Notes: generated from the sequence alone by a model not told the origin. A stretch of DNA of 64,000 nucleotides from Paraconiothyrium sp. Pb-2020 (GCA_022419385.1 JAJUBI010000005.1:558001-622000), one strand, 5' to 3'. Positions 1 to 11,735 are shown, numbered from the stretch's first letter. Numbers and translations are program-made.

Positions 1-1
1 A

Positions 2-199
2 CATGTTTCCTCCGCTAGCCAAGGCTCCATTGGGACGTCCACAGCGAAGACACCGCGTCCTACTATGCCAACCACACCCTCAAGACGTAGTACGAGCAAC
101 AGCGACATGTGGCGCGGGCGCCATTCCAACTCCTGGCTCTTCAACGACTTCTCCTTCACCGAGACCGCGAAGGGGGCGTTCGGTCGAAAGTCGTCGTAG
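2..199 (+). CDS. 3' end of an unidentified protein (partial, cut by window edge)
   Basis: An open frame enters from the left edge and stops at TAG 197-199, giving about 65 C-terminal residues. The stretch is rich in Ser, Thr and Arg and ends with an aromatic-rich tail (SNSWLFNDFSFTETAKGAFG, then RKSS). The low-complexity linker followed by a compact tail looks like the disordered C-terminus of a fungal protein rather than random sequence. No family can be named from this fragment. The upstream exons lie outside the window, so both identity and frame are uncertain. Confidence 0.4.
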   Translation, partial: HVSSASQGSIGTSTAKTPRPTMPTTPSRRSTSNSDMWRGRHSNSWLFNDFSFTETAKGAFGRKSS

Positions 200-1307
200 T
201 ACAGCAACGCAGGCAGGAAGTCTGTGACTCATCTTGCGATCTTGGCCAGATAGCTGCTGGCAAGCTTCACACTCGCTGGGTGTCCGGTGGCCTTTCACGA
301 CTCGTTATGGTATTGACGAAGACGGTATGGTAATCATGTTGAGTAGCCTGTCGCTGTTGCGTAATGCCCGCTGTATGGAGAGCAGTGGTTTCTGTCGCTC
401 TTCCTGTTGTTGGTGCATGCATAGCCTGAGCGTTATTTTCTATCGCATGTATATTAGTGCAGAGTAATGATACCTAGTCCTACACGCAATTGCAGTCTGT
501 TGCCCGATGTCGATGGGTGTTCTAGAGCGTGCTGTGATGGTGCGCCCTTATTGCCCACTACACATTAGAAAGATGCGAAGTGCAGCGCCTTCTCAACATC
601 AATCGATCAGATGTCCGTAAGGAGTGGGGAAGTGAGGTTGAGGTTCGGGAAGTTACGCCGTCAAACCCACCTGTGCACTGCCCCCTTACTAATCTGGTGC
701 CTTCTCCCACAGTAGCCGAAGGGAATAAGTCGCCTGCTGGTATTAGCACCTCCTACGAGTGAGCACCCCCGATATAGTATCTCATTGTAACTTTAACACT
801 CCTCGTATAGTGAGTTGCCCTACGGTATATAGTCCTATATAGCACTTAACGACCTTCTGGATACTAGCCGACCTTGAGTTTGGAAGAGTGCCCGGGCATT
901 CCCTTTGGCCTCTGTGTTATGTAACTGCAGGGTACTCAACCTGCAAGCTACCACGCTTCATTGAGGTACAGCTCGCACTCCCACATTTACAATGATAGCA
1001 GCTTTTGATATTCAAACCTCCTGAATCGCCCATGTAGACGCTTGTGCAACACTCAAGGGCCACCCACGTAACACTGTGCAAAGCGTATCTCAGAACCCCA
1101 AAGGAAGACGCAAAGTTCGCCTAGAACGAAGATCCTGTTACTGTTGTATACTATTCCATGGCGGAGTCGAAACGTTCACATTGATGAACATCGTGATCGA
1201 CACAACTATGTGATATGCCAAACCTATAAAGCCGTGATTGGTAGAGAAGCACTCTAATCGTGCTGGACAACAGCCAGTCCCGTGCTGAAGCTTTGTAGAA
1301 TATTCAT
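200..1307. other. Gene-free stretch
   Basis: Only short overlapping open frames occur, with no recognisable domain, repeat or RNA gene. It probably holds the 3' flanks of the two neighbouring genes. Confidence 0.5.
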
Positions 1308-2918
1308 CTACATACACATACAGGGAGACGAGCTACTAGCTGTGTCGAGCCGTGCCTTTTGTTGGCGTTCCGACAGATTCCGCTCCATGGACCAGATCAC
1401 TTTATTCTTTACAACCTCCCCGCATGGGCACGACCATCCGTCCATCTCTTTCGAAACTCTCTCCAGACATCTTGGGCAGCGCCACCAGGCCTTCCGAATG
1501 ATCTTGTTCTGCAACCAATGCTGATTGACGTTGCCCTTGGGAAGTGACCATATCGCCTCTTGGTGATCGTTGCTGAGATGGCTCCTGAGTTGGTCTTTGT
1601 GACGAAAAGGATTGCCACTGCCCGTTGAATGAATGCAATTGTGGTAATCACAGAAGATTTGCACCCCACCTGGCCAAATGAGCGGAATGCAAGAGAATCT
1701 TTTATGTCGCTCTAGATCTGCCCTTCGCTTGAACGGCTTCGCATTACACCAATCTGCGTATTCGCATGTATAACCGGACCCTTTATTGTGGTTGGCTCTT
1801 CTATAGGATTGTCAGCTATATCGTTCTCCATGGGACAGTCTTTAAAGACGTCAAGAAGGAGTTGAAACCCACCGTCGCCATCTTTTTGCTGATACGCCGG
1901 CCCTGGCGAGAACATCTACGACTTCCTTGCACGAGGCATCACAAGAGTCAGTCCTTAAAAGCCGCCGTATAACAGGTACAGCGTCTGTCCAATGAGGAAA
2001 ATATTTAGCTTCGAAGGCTTTCATCAACACTTCCTCCAGGACTTCGCTCCGCGACTTGTCATAATCAACAACTACCCTACTTTCTGGCCTGGCGATACCC
2101 ATTAAACCGTAGACTGCATCCTGCTCCTTTGAACATTGAAGATATTTATAAGTGTCGACCAGTTGATGTAGCGGTAGTTTTTCCTTCCAGTTAGATTTGG
2201 CATTGATGATGATCGCCGCTGGACTCTGGGTGATGGGGAGGAAGTGAATAGAGACTGGCCGCGATGCAATATCTTTGAAAATCCGGGAGAGTACACTCCA
2301 CCTGAGGCTATTGTCTCGATAGTAGATGTAAAGATCCCGCGCGCAAATGACCTCCTGGAGGATCCACACCCGCGACCAGTACGTAGCATGGCAAAGTGAC
2401 CGAAGTCCTCGATAGATCGGGGATGATTCTGTGAGTTGAGAAGTGATGCTCGATCTCGCGTGTCTGATAAATTCCATTGTCTCATCGCTAGTCTCGGGAA
2501 GTTGCCCCAGCCATACCACCACTCGCGTAGCATTTGCATAGATTTTCCTCATCAAAGGTACCTGATAGCTTTTCTCCCAACTATCACTTTGGTTTATGCA
2601 AAGCGCGTCGATCCAGTAACGGCGACTTACTTGGTCACCAACGACGACGCGCTTGAGAAAGTCATACAGGTTCTTCCCAACCGGGAAGCGAGTGTTTTCC
2701 AGAAGGATACTGGCATAATCAAGACTTTGAGGATGCGGGTGCCTTTTCGTTGGATCAGTGCCCCAAGTGTAGGAAACAGCAGTGTATTGAGGACACTGAT
2801 CGATCTGGAACAACCCGAATTTGCATTGGATCCCGTATGTGTCGCAGCGCTGGACCTGCGGCAGCCTTATCAGTTTATCAGGCTGGAAAAGCCGTGCTCG
2901 CTTGTGGGGGCTTGTCAT
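1308..2918 (-). CDS. HET-domain protein with C-terminal Cys/His zinc fingers
   Basis: Two exons, 1873..2918 and 1308..1800, join in frame (513 codons, 512 aa). The intron (1801-1872) has a GTGGGT donor, a GCTGAC branch site and a TATAG acceptor. Residues about 45-190 form a heterokaryon incompatibility (HET) domain: YTAVSYTWG, then YWIDALCINQ, the run ending TRVVVWLG, and later VWILQEV. After the intron the frame continues into metal-binding motifs: a C-x5-C-x13-H-x4-C finger, a C-x4-C-x18-H-x4-H finger, and a WWRCPRC motif with a second Cys pair (SCPC). Similar fingers followed by WWRC-x2-C occur in fungal C2H2 proteins (from memory). HET proteins act in non-self recognition and cell death. 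The ATG at 2918 is the first Met in frame. The join is inferred; two adjacent genes remain possible. Confidence 0.65.
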
Positions 2919-4419
2919 TAATCCTGATCTCAAGAATGAATCCCGTAGAGAAATCGTCGCAACGTAAGCAGTTGTTCGTTGGCGATGGTGTGCGGGGTGA
3001 GAACTGCATATCTATCAAACCCCATGTCGCTGCGCCACCTGAGGGCCTCGTCGTTGACCGGTTGCATGCAGCACACATGCCACGTGCTCTTAGTCATATG
3101 ATTCATCACTTTGACTTTAGTCAATTCGAAAGGAAAGTGCTTGAAATTTCAAACGAGATTCGAGGTGCAAGAATTCTATAAGAGCTCTTCACATGTACAT
3201 CATATACCCACTTTCTCTTAACGATAGCCAACCCGTTCCTATAGAAGGTAGGCCTCCACTCAAGAACTTCATACATGCGAGGGGAATTGTTCGTTCAGGA
3301 ATTCCATCTAGAACAAGCGATCCACACAAAACTTACCTCCCTATATCACACCAAAGCCTCCAAATCTCGACAGAACAGCACGAGAGCAAAATGCCGCACA
3401 TATTTCCGATCATCTGCACTGTAAGGCATACTCACACGTCCAAAATTACCCGTGCAAATAAAGCAGATACGCAGCAAGTTCTGTCCTGATGCGACGATAC
3501 AGGGACTTCCACTTACAAATCGTATCGCAGCTAATTACAATGCCTTTGGCCTTAAAACCTTTGTAACTCCACAAAGACATGCCTTTAGATGCCAGCGCGT
3601 ACCTCCAAGCATCGCCCACACAAAGTCGAGATTCTTACCCAGCCCCTCTCCACACGATAGATAGCTAGAGAAACCCCTTCCTCCCCACCCTCGCCAGCCT
3701 TAACCATAAAATCATTCCACTCTAAATCTACCACGTCGTAACATCTTCAAATCAGCAATCCAAACGAGTGTCCTATCTCGCTCACTCTATTCTGTACTCG
3801 CTCACACAAGCACGCGTCTACGACTGTCTTACGTTCACTCACTCACTAGATCTATAGCCGCATCCGCGCGCCTAACCAAGCGCCCCCTTCGTATCGCGGA
3901 CACGGGAACGGGACCATCCTCTGAATAAGGCGTCCCACACCAACGCAGGTGCAGACGGACGTGAGCCGCAAACCACTCACACCACTCTAGCAAGTCTAGT
4001 ACCCGTTATGCGCACTACAATTACATTCCTTCCACCGCCTCGGACCACAACCGAAATCACATCATTTCACGCGCACCGTTCACAAAATCATCTTTGATCG
4101 TCTTGAATTATAGAATATGAATAGCGAAAGGTACACGGAGACTAGGAAACCGGAACCCCAGCGCCGTGCAAATGTACAGTATGGCAGCCGTGTCAGCAGC
4201 CCCTGCTTCCCAGCCTTTTCCCCTGTCCACGCGAACGGTGGTTTGGTATCAGCACCAGCGGGATTACCGTCCTAATCCTCGACCCGAAGGTCCTGCATCC
4301 CCCAAGTCCAGAAGAGCAATGAATGAAGTGGTGTACACAGAGGTGGATATCATGCGCCCAAACGCCCGCTAACGTGCCGAAATCCATTGAAGATTGTGAA
4401 TACAAACAAGGGTTGGGCC
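2919..4419. other. Gene-free stretch
   Basis: It holds the upstream region of the HET gene and the 3' flank of the BIM1-like gene. Much of 3600-3900 is C/T-rich with many short open frames. No domain, tRNA or transposon feature was recognised. Confidence 0.5.
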
Positions 4420-5300
4420 TCATAGCCACGTCAGCGAGCTCGCCGCAACGAGCATCAGCGGCGCGAGAAGCGAGAGGTAAGGGTTGAACTCGATGGAAAG
4501 TGGCGCCGGGCTTGCTGTTGTGGTGTACACCATCTGGAAGCCAATTTCCTGGCCAGCGTCCGTCGAGTTGAAGCAATTTGTATTGTTGACGTTGGGGATC
4601 TCTGGGTCGCCATCTTCTGCAAAGGTGATGTCCGCGCACTACTATTCGTTAGCATTCACGCCCATATGCTGATGCTGGGTCTAAAACTTACGTTGTATAA
4701 CGATGCCCCATGTTGCGCAAGCTCAATAACCTGAATTGTCGCATTATCTCCCACCTTGGGCGTATAATTTGCCGGCAGCGGAACCTGTGGGAGGCAAAAG
4801 GTGCCGTTGTACTGCACGTTTGAAGGACCGGTGATGCTGAACGCGGGAACCATAACGTGGGAGTAGTTGAGCGGTTCATTACCAAAGCCCATGTTGACGT
4901 AGATTTGGGCTAAGGAGTGGCCTGGGAACCAACCGGGTTGAAGACTGACCGCGCCGCCGGAGAGGGGCCATTTGGTACGGTTTTGCGACATGGGCATGCC
5001 ACCACCTGTTTCCTATCAATACAGACTCTACATGTTGTTTCATTTCTTCTGTATGCGAAGAAGAAGAGGAGGGGAAAACCTACAAGGATACATCCACTGC
5101 ATTCCGTACGGAAACCCATAGGACCCATTGCCCTCGTAATTAATACCTATACTGCCCGGTTTTATGCTCGCGTCGGTTTCGGACACGGTACCATTGGTGT
5201 GGATGTTGTTCCCTCTCCAGCCGGGGTAGACGATGACCGTGTGCGCGGCGGTGAGCGAAGCGCATGCGACGAGCGAAACAATCTGCGCGAAACGAAACAT
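4420..5300 (-). CDS. BIM1-like (X325) copper-binding GPI-anchored protein
   Basis: Three exons (5084..5300, 4692..5005, 4420..4638) join in frame to 249 aa. A signal peptide (residues 1-19) ends at Ala-Ala just before His20, so the mature protein would start with His, the mark of the copper histidine-brace fold. The exon 1/2 junction rebuilds a Pro-Cys-Gly-Gly motif, which fixes the GTAGGT donor at 5083. Other family signs are NRTKWPLSGG and paired cysteines. The C-terminus has a Ser/Thr/Pro linker and a hydrophobic tail (LSLLAPLMLVAASSL) fitting a GPI signal. X325 proteins look like LPMOs but are linked to copper handling at the cell surface (Bim1 of Cryptococcus) rather than polysaccharide cleavage. 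Family assignment is confident; the role here is inferred. Confidence 0.85.
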
Positions 5301-6982
5301 GTCGGCGGTGGATCCTCTCAGCTCTGGCCCTCAGCCTTCTCTCTGAGATCTAACTCTTGCTTGCCGAAGAATACTGAGCGCAGTGTATGGGTAGGACGGG
5401 TCCTTTCGTTCGAAGTAGGTCTCAACGTAACCCACGGTAGGATATGTTCACGAAGTCGCGATTGGAAGCTGGGAACACACAACAGCGAAGAACACAAGCT
5501 CACGCACGGGTGGCGGGGCGGCATCGCCTTAAGTCGCTCGCTGGCAGCCCACAGTCCCTGTGCAACGCCTCGCCGCAACCCAATTCGAGCCAGAAAGCTC
5601 CCGATGTCTTGGGAATACGCAGCTTGTCAGCGACGCCATGCCAATAGGCAGTCGACGATGATATTAGTGTGGTAGGGGTTCCAGCCAACGGGAGGGCGGG
5701 ACGGGACTGCCGGGGTGTCGACTGTTGTGATGGGCGATGCAGGGCTCGGTAAAGATGAGGGCGTCTACGCGCCGTACCCACCCGCGCCGCCGAAGCGCAG
5801 AAATGCTCCATATTCCACATCATCATTGATGAAAAAGGGAGGTTGTGAAGCGTAGCCGCTGCGGTGATGTGACTGCTGCATGATGGACATGCTGTTCCGC
5901 GGTGCGAAGAGATTCTGCTCAGGCGCGGATGTCGCCACTGCCGGCGTGCTCGACTCCACATGGTGCTGGAGTAGCATCAGCATCCGCCCCCAAAGCTTGT
6001 CCGTGTACAACCACATCCGTTCCCCAGCGTCAGCCGCGCCTCGCTGCAGTCGTCCCTATAATAACCATTCCGCCTACAGTTTGCCTTCTTCGACGCAATG
6101 CATGCGATACTCAGCCCTGGGGAAAGGGGACTGCAGCGACGATATCAATATAAGTGCATGAAGTCGCTTGATCATGGCGCGTGATTGGGAGCTTGTTCCC
6201 CGGCGCGCTTCTCATTGGCAGCTGGTTTCGTGCTGGTGTTCTTGTCCCTGGCAGCGTGGGTGCGTGGGCACAGTCGAGAACATGCGCCACGTCCCGATTC
6301 GCTTCGCTTGGCTGTTGTATGCGCGTTGCTAGTCTTCTGTGTGATGGATGCTGCAATTCGCTGTGTGTTGAGGGGCACAGCGAATATGGGGGTGGAAGCT
6401 GTAGTCGCCGTTGTTCCAAAAGTGTGCGAGTTTGATGTTGAATGTAAGAGCGAGCGAGTATGTCGGCCAAGGGTCTACTGAAGGTGCCTTTGACACTTGC
6501 CGCATGTAGTCGGGGAAGGTGCGGCCGGCCCCAAGTGCACCCTCTCTGCATGAAGCATGTTAGTTGAGGTCGTGTTGAAATGCCAAATTCGTCGCAGGCA
6601 AGATCGTGGTGATATAGATCTGACCCAAGCCTGTACCTCGATGCCAAAATGCTTGGTGTGGTAAACGAGCTCAACATCGTACGACGTAATGCTTATCCCT
6701 CTCCGGTACCATGGGCGACGCGCTTATCAATCTGCACTCACTCGTCTTCGTAACTCACGTCAGTCTGTTGAGAGCGTTTTTGGGGACATCATTACGCCAA
6801 TTAAGTATCGAGACATTATATCTCAGACATCCAAATACGAGTAGATTGCGCAGAACTACGGTACAGCTTGCACATGCAAGAGCCCTCCTTTTTCTGTCTC
6901 GTGAGCAACATCGGTGAGGCCATGCCAACAATAGGTTCGACACCAGCTGCCACACGGTGCTTCTATTTTACACGTCTAGCCT
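5301..6982. other. Gene-poor stretch
   Basis: It covers the promoter of the BIM1-like gene and the 3' flank of Nup82. Apart from one weak 83-residue frame at 5765-6016 on the minus strand, only short overlapping frames on both strands are seen, GC-rich at 5500-6500. Nothing recognisable. Confidence 0.4.
5765..6016 (-). CDS. Possible small hypothetical protein
   Basis: An ATG-started frame of 83 residues. Its second half (SQPPFFINDDVEYGAFLRFG, then GAGGYGA) has a protein-like composition. No signal peptide, no domain and no clear upstream exon were found. It lies in a GC-rich gap between two solid genes, so it may be chance. It could also be the last exon of a gene whose earlier exons I could not find. 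Confidence 0.18.
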   Translation of the reverse strand: MWLYTDKLWGRMLMLLQHHVESSTPAVATSAPEQNLFAPRNSMSIMQQSHHRSGYASQPPFFINDDVEYGAFLRFGGAGGYGA

Positions 6983-9542
6983 TCAACTCTCGCCATCTGC
7001 TGCTAAGGACGGTATCGAAACACCAACGTTCCTCAGCCGATCTGCCGTCGCCTGCAGCAGATCCGTCTGATGCTGGAGCATTGCTTGTATCTGGTCGTGC
7101 TCCTGCTTGCGGGAATGTGACGGTACCTTCATGCTCGAGCTTGGTCGCTGTTCCCCGGATGCCTTCACCCCTCCTTCCACTTCTTCGGATAGTGTCTGTT
7201 TCATGTCTTTCACCTTATCGACGCGCTCCCACACAGGCACTTCGCTGCCATCCATGTTATCTGTCAACCGCTCCCCAGACTTGTCGAGACTACCCTCCAT
7301 TGTATGCAGTTCTTCAACGAACTGGACTTCCTTGTCGCTCAGCTGTGTAGTGTTTATAGAAGCCATCTTTCGCCGCAGGGCTAGGTAGCGCTGCTTCTGC
7401 TCTTCTTGCTTGGCTTGCACCTTTTCTAATCGGTCTTCGATCTTTCTGTTCCCGTACAGGCTAGAGCCGCTTTGTTCATCATCCCTTCCAGTGACTGTAT
7501 CAACTTTCTCCATGACTTGTGCAGCCCTGGTAATCTGGTCGCGGTATTCATCTTGCAGGCGTTGGCACCTGTTGAATAGGTCCGATACCTTGAGCTGAAG
7601 AGTCTCAGTATGCTCGGCGAGAACACGATGCGCGGTCATGAGGACCTCAAGGTTGGCAGGTGATAGCTTGATCTCCTCATCCCAGGAAGCTTTGGAGCGA
7701 CGGACACCCTGAAGAGATGCATGCAAGCTGAAATTCTCCCAAAACTCTTTCGGCGGTTGCCAAGGCTCCCTGTTATCGCTTGCAGGAGTCTCCCATTGCA
7801 TGTAATCTCCGAGTTCTTCCTCGGTAGGCGCACCATCTAATGGCGCATCCAAGAGAACAGCTTGCGGCTCGTTGTCAAAAGTGGTGAGCACCATGTAGCC
7901 GACGCTTGTCTCTTCAATGACAACGCACGCTGTGACATCCTTAGTCGTGTCTCTGCCATTGCGGCGTATGCACCGCTCTGCAACAGTGCTCGCGGATTCC
8001 AATAGTCGCTGTAGCCTGAAGTCTGCGCCTTCGGTCTGTGGTTCGTATAATTCATTCTCAAGTTTACGGATCCACGGCTCAAGTGACACATAGAAAACTC
8101 CACTAGCGTGCGAAACAAAGAAGGAGAAGTCAGTGCGAACATCTGCGGTTATGCTCTGGTAGGTTGAAGAGACGCCGTCGTTCGCCAGAGCAATGGTTTC
8201 CACAACAGCAAGAACATGCTCTGGAGGTTCTGGTGCATAACCGTCCTGACAAAGTCAGCTAAGGAAATAGACAGAACAATTTTATGCTTACCTCGGCAGA
8301 TGGAAGCCACCGTCCTACGATTCCTTCTAGGTCTAGACATACGTGCACCTCGCATGTGTCGGTGAGCAAACAAACTACCGCTGAAGGTAGTCCCTCGGCA
8401 ATCTCTTCTTCTCCACCCTCCGAAAACGTCTTGAGGGAGTACACAATCATGTCGCTGAGTTCGAAGTCTTCTACCTCCGGAGAAACAGAGAATGGCCCTT
8501 GCAATAGCGGAACAGCGGGGACGCTGGTTGGTCGATTGAAGACAGTGATGGTATCATCGTTCGAGAGTTGTTCCGTGAATGGCTCTTGATATATTATGTC
8601 ACTGAGCCATTTGATCTGCTTATCCGCAAGAGCCATATCCTCTATGGGCGCAGTGTTGTTTTCAGTGACATCGGCATGATTTATGTTGATTGTGGTGATG
8701 AGCGTCTGCTTGAAAGTCTCCGCGCCTGCGGAATTCACCAGTTGCCATTTTGAAGGTAGCAGAGGGCATAATGCATAGACATCGCCAGAAACAGTGGCGA
8801 TCCATAGTGTCATGGGTGCCCAGCCGTGGACGCCTTCCTGGTCGGGCGAGTCTCCAAAGCAAGCAGAGGCCACCTCAAGATCCGCCGCATCGGGTGAGAA
8901 TCCTTTGGAAGCTCCATACTGCGATGCGCTCAGATTCTCTTGGTCATTCTTCGCGTTCGCGAGCTTCTGTAGGTCGATTGACAACGATGTCTCACAGAAG
9001 CTTGACCGATCTGCTCGATTGATTTCCCATAACCGGACCACACCCGCCTGTGTGATTGTGACCAAGCAACGCCCGTGATAGCCTAGCGGATGCCAGAGAA
9101 CAGAAGCGATAGGCGATTCTTCCAGCACGTGCGCGGTAGGGCCAACCTGAAAGGCCTTTGGCTTTATGGGCGAGTCGTCGCCGATCGATAGAAGCGAAGC
9201 ATCAGGGAGAACGACGATGTGAACGGTATGCGACGTGGAAACAGCTAGATATTCGCCATTTGGGGATATATCCAGGCGCTCAATAGGGAGCGGTATTGAG
9301 ATCTTCAGTGTGCGATAAATAGGATTCTCGTCCTCCTTCAAGTTCTCGAGATCCGCCCATCGTAGCTCGTTTCCCACAGCGACGAAAACTTCCGAGTTTC
9401 GTGCGGCGATAGTCTTGCGAAGTCCTGGCGTTCTTTCTTTCTGGACAGAAGCTCGACCGTTGGGAGCTTTTGGCGCAAACAAGTCATGACCCCGGCTCGG
9501 TCGCTGCAGCCAGCGCGGCGTGTGACTGAGGACTTTTGGCAT
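6983..9542 (-). CDS. nup82: Nucleoporin Nup82 (Nup88 homologue)
   Basis: Two exons (8292..9542 and 6983..8245) joined by a 46-nt intron with GTAAGC donor and GTCAG acceptor give 837 aa. The N-terminal half is a beta-propeller-type domain starting MPKVLSHTPRW, with the blade-like run SPNGEYLAVSTSHTVHIVVL and the run LVTITQAGVVRLWEI. The C-terminal third is coiled coil (LQLKVSDLFNRCQRLQDEYR and KVQAKQEEQKQRYLALRRKM). This layout and length match fungal Nup82, which anchors the Nup159-Nsp1 mRNA export platform on the cytoplasmic face of the nuclear pore. The open frame extends upstream to 9866, but 9542 is chosen because the family starts there and the extra part lies in the shared promoter. It is divergent from the CBP20 gene, also an mRNA factor. 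Confidence 0.88.
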
Positions 9543-9875
9543 GTCGAATCGTGAAGACCAAGCAGACGTCGAGGTGAGAGGCAATTTGTGGTGGGATGGG
9601 CGCAAATGCGCTATGAATGAGAGCTGCAAGCTCAAGCTCGCAAACAACGACCGCGAGAAAGTCGACGCACGGGCCCCGACGCGCGCTTTCCTGGCTGGCC
9701 TGGCGCGACGTTTTGGGGAAGCTTCATCCAGAGCTCCGCCAACATCACTCCCCACCTTTTCTTTGGCTATATCACTTCTCAGCCCCACTGCGCCGCGCTT
9801 CGGGGACTCTATAAGACGCGCTTTAGAGATCATTGAGACCAATCTTCCTGCCCAACCAGGACACATTGCGCCGCC
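9543..9875. promoter_or_regulatory. Shared divergent promoter of nup82 and CBP20
   Basis: 333 bp separate the two start codons. A TATAAGA lies at 9810-9816, about 60 nt before the CBP20 ATG. The stretch must hold both 5' regions. Confidence 0.4.
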
Positions 9876-10502
9876 ATGCCTGCTCTAAGGAAGAAGAGCA
9901 CTGTTGAGCGCCTGGACAAGGCGAGCTCGTATGCCTCGTCAAAGGTGCGTTTACATATGCCATACACTATGGACATACGCTGACACTTCTACAGAATAGG
10001 CGACGCAACCAGAACCGCCGCGATGGCCAACGTGAGCGCGAGCCTACGCCCGAAGACGAAAAGCTAAAGGACGCGACTACCCTCTATGTCGGCAATCTGT
10101 CATTCTACACCACCGAAGAGCAGATACACGAGCTGTTCTCAAAGTGCGGCGAGATCAAGCGTCTGGTTATGGGCCTCGACCGCTTCCAGAAGACGCCATG
10201 CGGATTCTGTTTTGTAGAGTACTACACCCACCAAGATGCTCTGGATTGCATGAAATATATCGGAGGCACCAAGCTAGATGAGCGCATCATCCGTACCGAT
10301 CTGGACGAAGGCTTCGCTGAAGGAAGGCAATACGGGTACGTCCAACGGGTCTACCTTTCGGCGTACCGACTAATCTGTGAACAGGCGCGGAAAGTCTGGC
10401 GGACAAGTGCGCGACGAGTACCGCGACGAGTACGACCCAGGTCGTGGCGGCTACGGCAGAGCTATACAGGAGGAAGAATCTTACGCTGAAGAGTACAGAT
10501 GA
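9876..10502 (+). CDS. cbc2: Nuclear cap-binding protein subunit 2 (CBP20)
   Basis: Three exons (9876..9944, 9995..10335, 10385..10502) join to 175 aa. One RRM (residues about 50-130) has RNP2 LYVGNLSF and RNP1 GFCFVEYY. The N-terminal extension is basic. The C-terminus carries an RGKSGGQVRDEYR-type tail, which in CBP20 orders around the m7G cap. The size is typical of the family. The protein pairs with CBP80 to bind capped nuclear RNA for splicing, 3' processing and export. The exon 2/3 join rebuilds the Gly-Arg-Gly of the tail and confirms the GTACGT donor at 10336. Confidence 0.92.
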
Positions 10503-10810
10503 GTTGCTATCCCTGCAGTGGCGAGCAGCGATATGGATATACCAGCATGGCAGGCGCCGGGCGTTATTTGGGTTGCGGATCGCAAAATTTAAGAGGAGAT
10601 GCATTTTTACAAGCGGGAGTCTTCGTAACCTCCAGAGGGTAGGACTCTACAGGCCAGAAGACAGACCGTCAATGTGTTCCGCACATAGTGCTCAACCAGC
10701 GGAGCTCTATATAGGTGATGGTCTAACGAATTAGATACCTTCATGCATATGCCCTTCCAACGCCAGCCGCTTACAGTCACACGCGCCACTGATGCTATGA
10801 TTACAGACTT
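10503..10810. other. Convergent 3' flank
   Basis: A 308-bp gap between the ends of CBP20 (+) and pdx2 (-). It holds only 3' UTRs and no recognisable gene. Confidence 0.5.
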
Positions 10811-11735
10811 CTAGGAAGCCGACCGATCGACGACCTCGAACTGATGTCTGCGCTCGACCGCCTTCGACACCTCTCCTAGCCACCATATATGTATGCGCGG
10901 ATCGGCAGTCAGTTCTGGATGGAAACTCAGGCCAAAGACGTTTCCTTGTCGCACGGCGATGATGTCCTCCGCTCCAGCATGTTCGTGCTCTTGGTTGGCT
11001 TGCAACGCAGGCGTCTGTGTCGGCAAGGTAGCCATGATCTCCACTGCCGCCGTCGTTTCCTTCTCAGCAAGTTTGTCCGCAGGAGCTTTAGACGGTGCAA
11101 CAATAGTGGCCTCACGCGACTCTTCCTCGGTCTGTACACCGTCCCTATGCGGGAGTATTTTCTCGACAACGGGTGCCCGGATGAAGACACACCTGTAGGG
11201 CTCGTTGGCGGACTTCTCGACTGTATCGCCAAGGAAAGGAAGTTGAAGGTTTGCTTGGAAACTCTCGACTTGACGTCCAAAGTGGTTCCGGTTGACTCTT
11301 ACGTCAAGCCCCCCAATGAGATCCTGCCCGCCCTTCTTGGTCCTGTTTGCAGACTCCGCCAGCAGTATGAGTCCGGCGCATGTCCCCCACGTGGGCTTCC
11401 GGAGGACTCTACGCAATGTCAGTGTCGTCAGTGGCACAAAAGTGCGTAGTACGAGACACATACTTCACGAAATCCCTCAAAGGCTCTAGCAAGCCAGAGC
11501 GTGCGGCTACGAGAGACATTGCGGTGCTCTCGCCGCCGGGTATGATGAGCCCATCACAGCGAGCCAGCTCTTCCGGCGTCCTGACCTCGATGAAGCTCCA
11601 CTTTACCTGGGACTGCGCAGGTGCACCCTTGAGCGCAAGCGACTCCGCTGCAGAGCGCAACAGCTGCACATGTTCGCTGAAGGCACCCTGCAGCGCCAGC
11701 ACTCCCACAGTAACGTCCGGAATTACCACGGTCAT
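10811..11735 (-). CDS. pdx2: Pyridoxal 5'-phosphate synthase glutaminase subunit (Pdx2/SNO)
   Basis: Two exons (11464..11735, 10811..11408) with a GTATGT donor and GCGTAG acceptor give 289 aa. A class I glutamine amidotransferase fold is shown by GVLALQGAF, the GGES oxyanion motif (LIIPGGESTAMSL), the nucleophile in TWGTCAG (Cys101) and the terminal FGLSFHPEL holding the catalytic His and Glu. It supplies ammonia from glutamine to Pdx1, which makes PLP. It is longer than bacterial PdxT because of an Ala/Glu/Thr-rich insertion of roughly 40 residues between RCVFIRAPVVEKI and IIAVRQGN. It is divergent from the PPTase gene, 241 bp apart. Confidence 0.92.

Noticed and set aside
6111..6677. 188-codon frame on the minus strand
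   Set aside because: Arg/Pro/His-rich with no domain, overlapped by plus-strand frames of similar size. It looks like the chance product of a GC-rich gap.
9543..9866. 108-residue upstream extension of Nup82
   Set aside because: Lies in the divergent promoter, and Nup82 proteins start at MPKVLS-type sequences.
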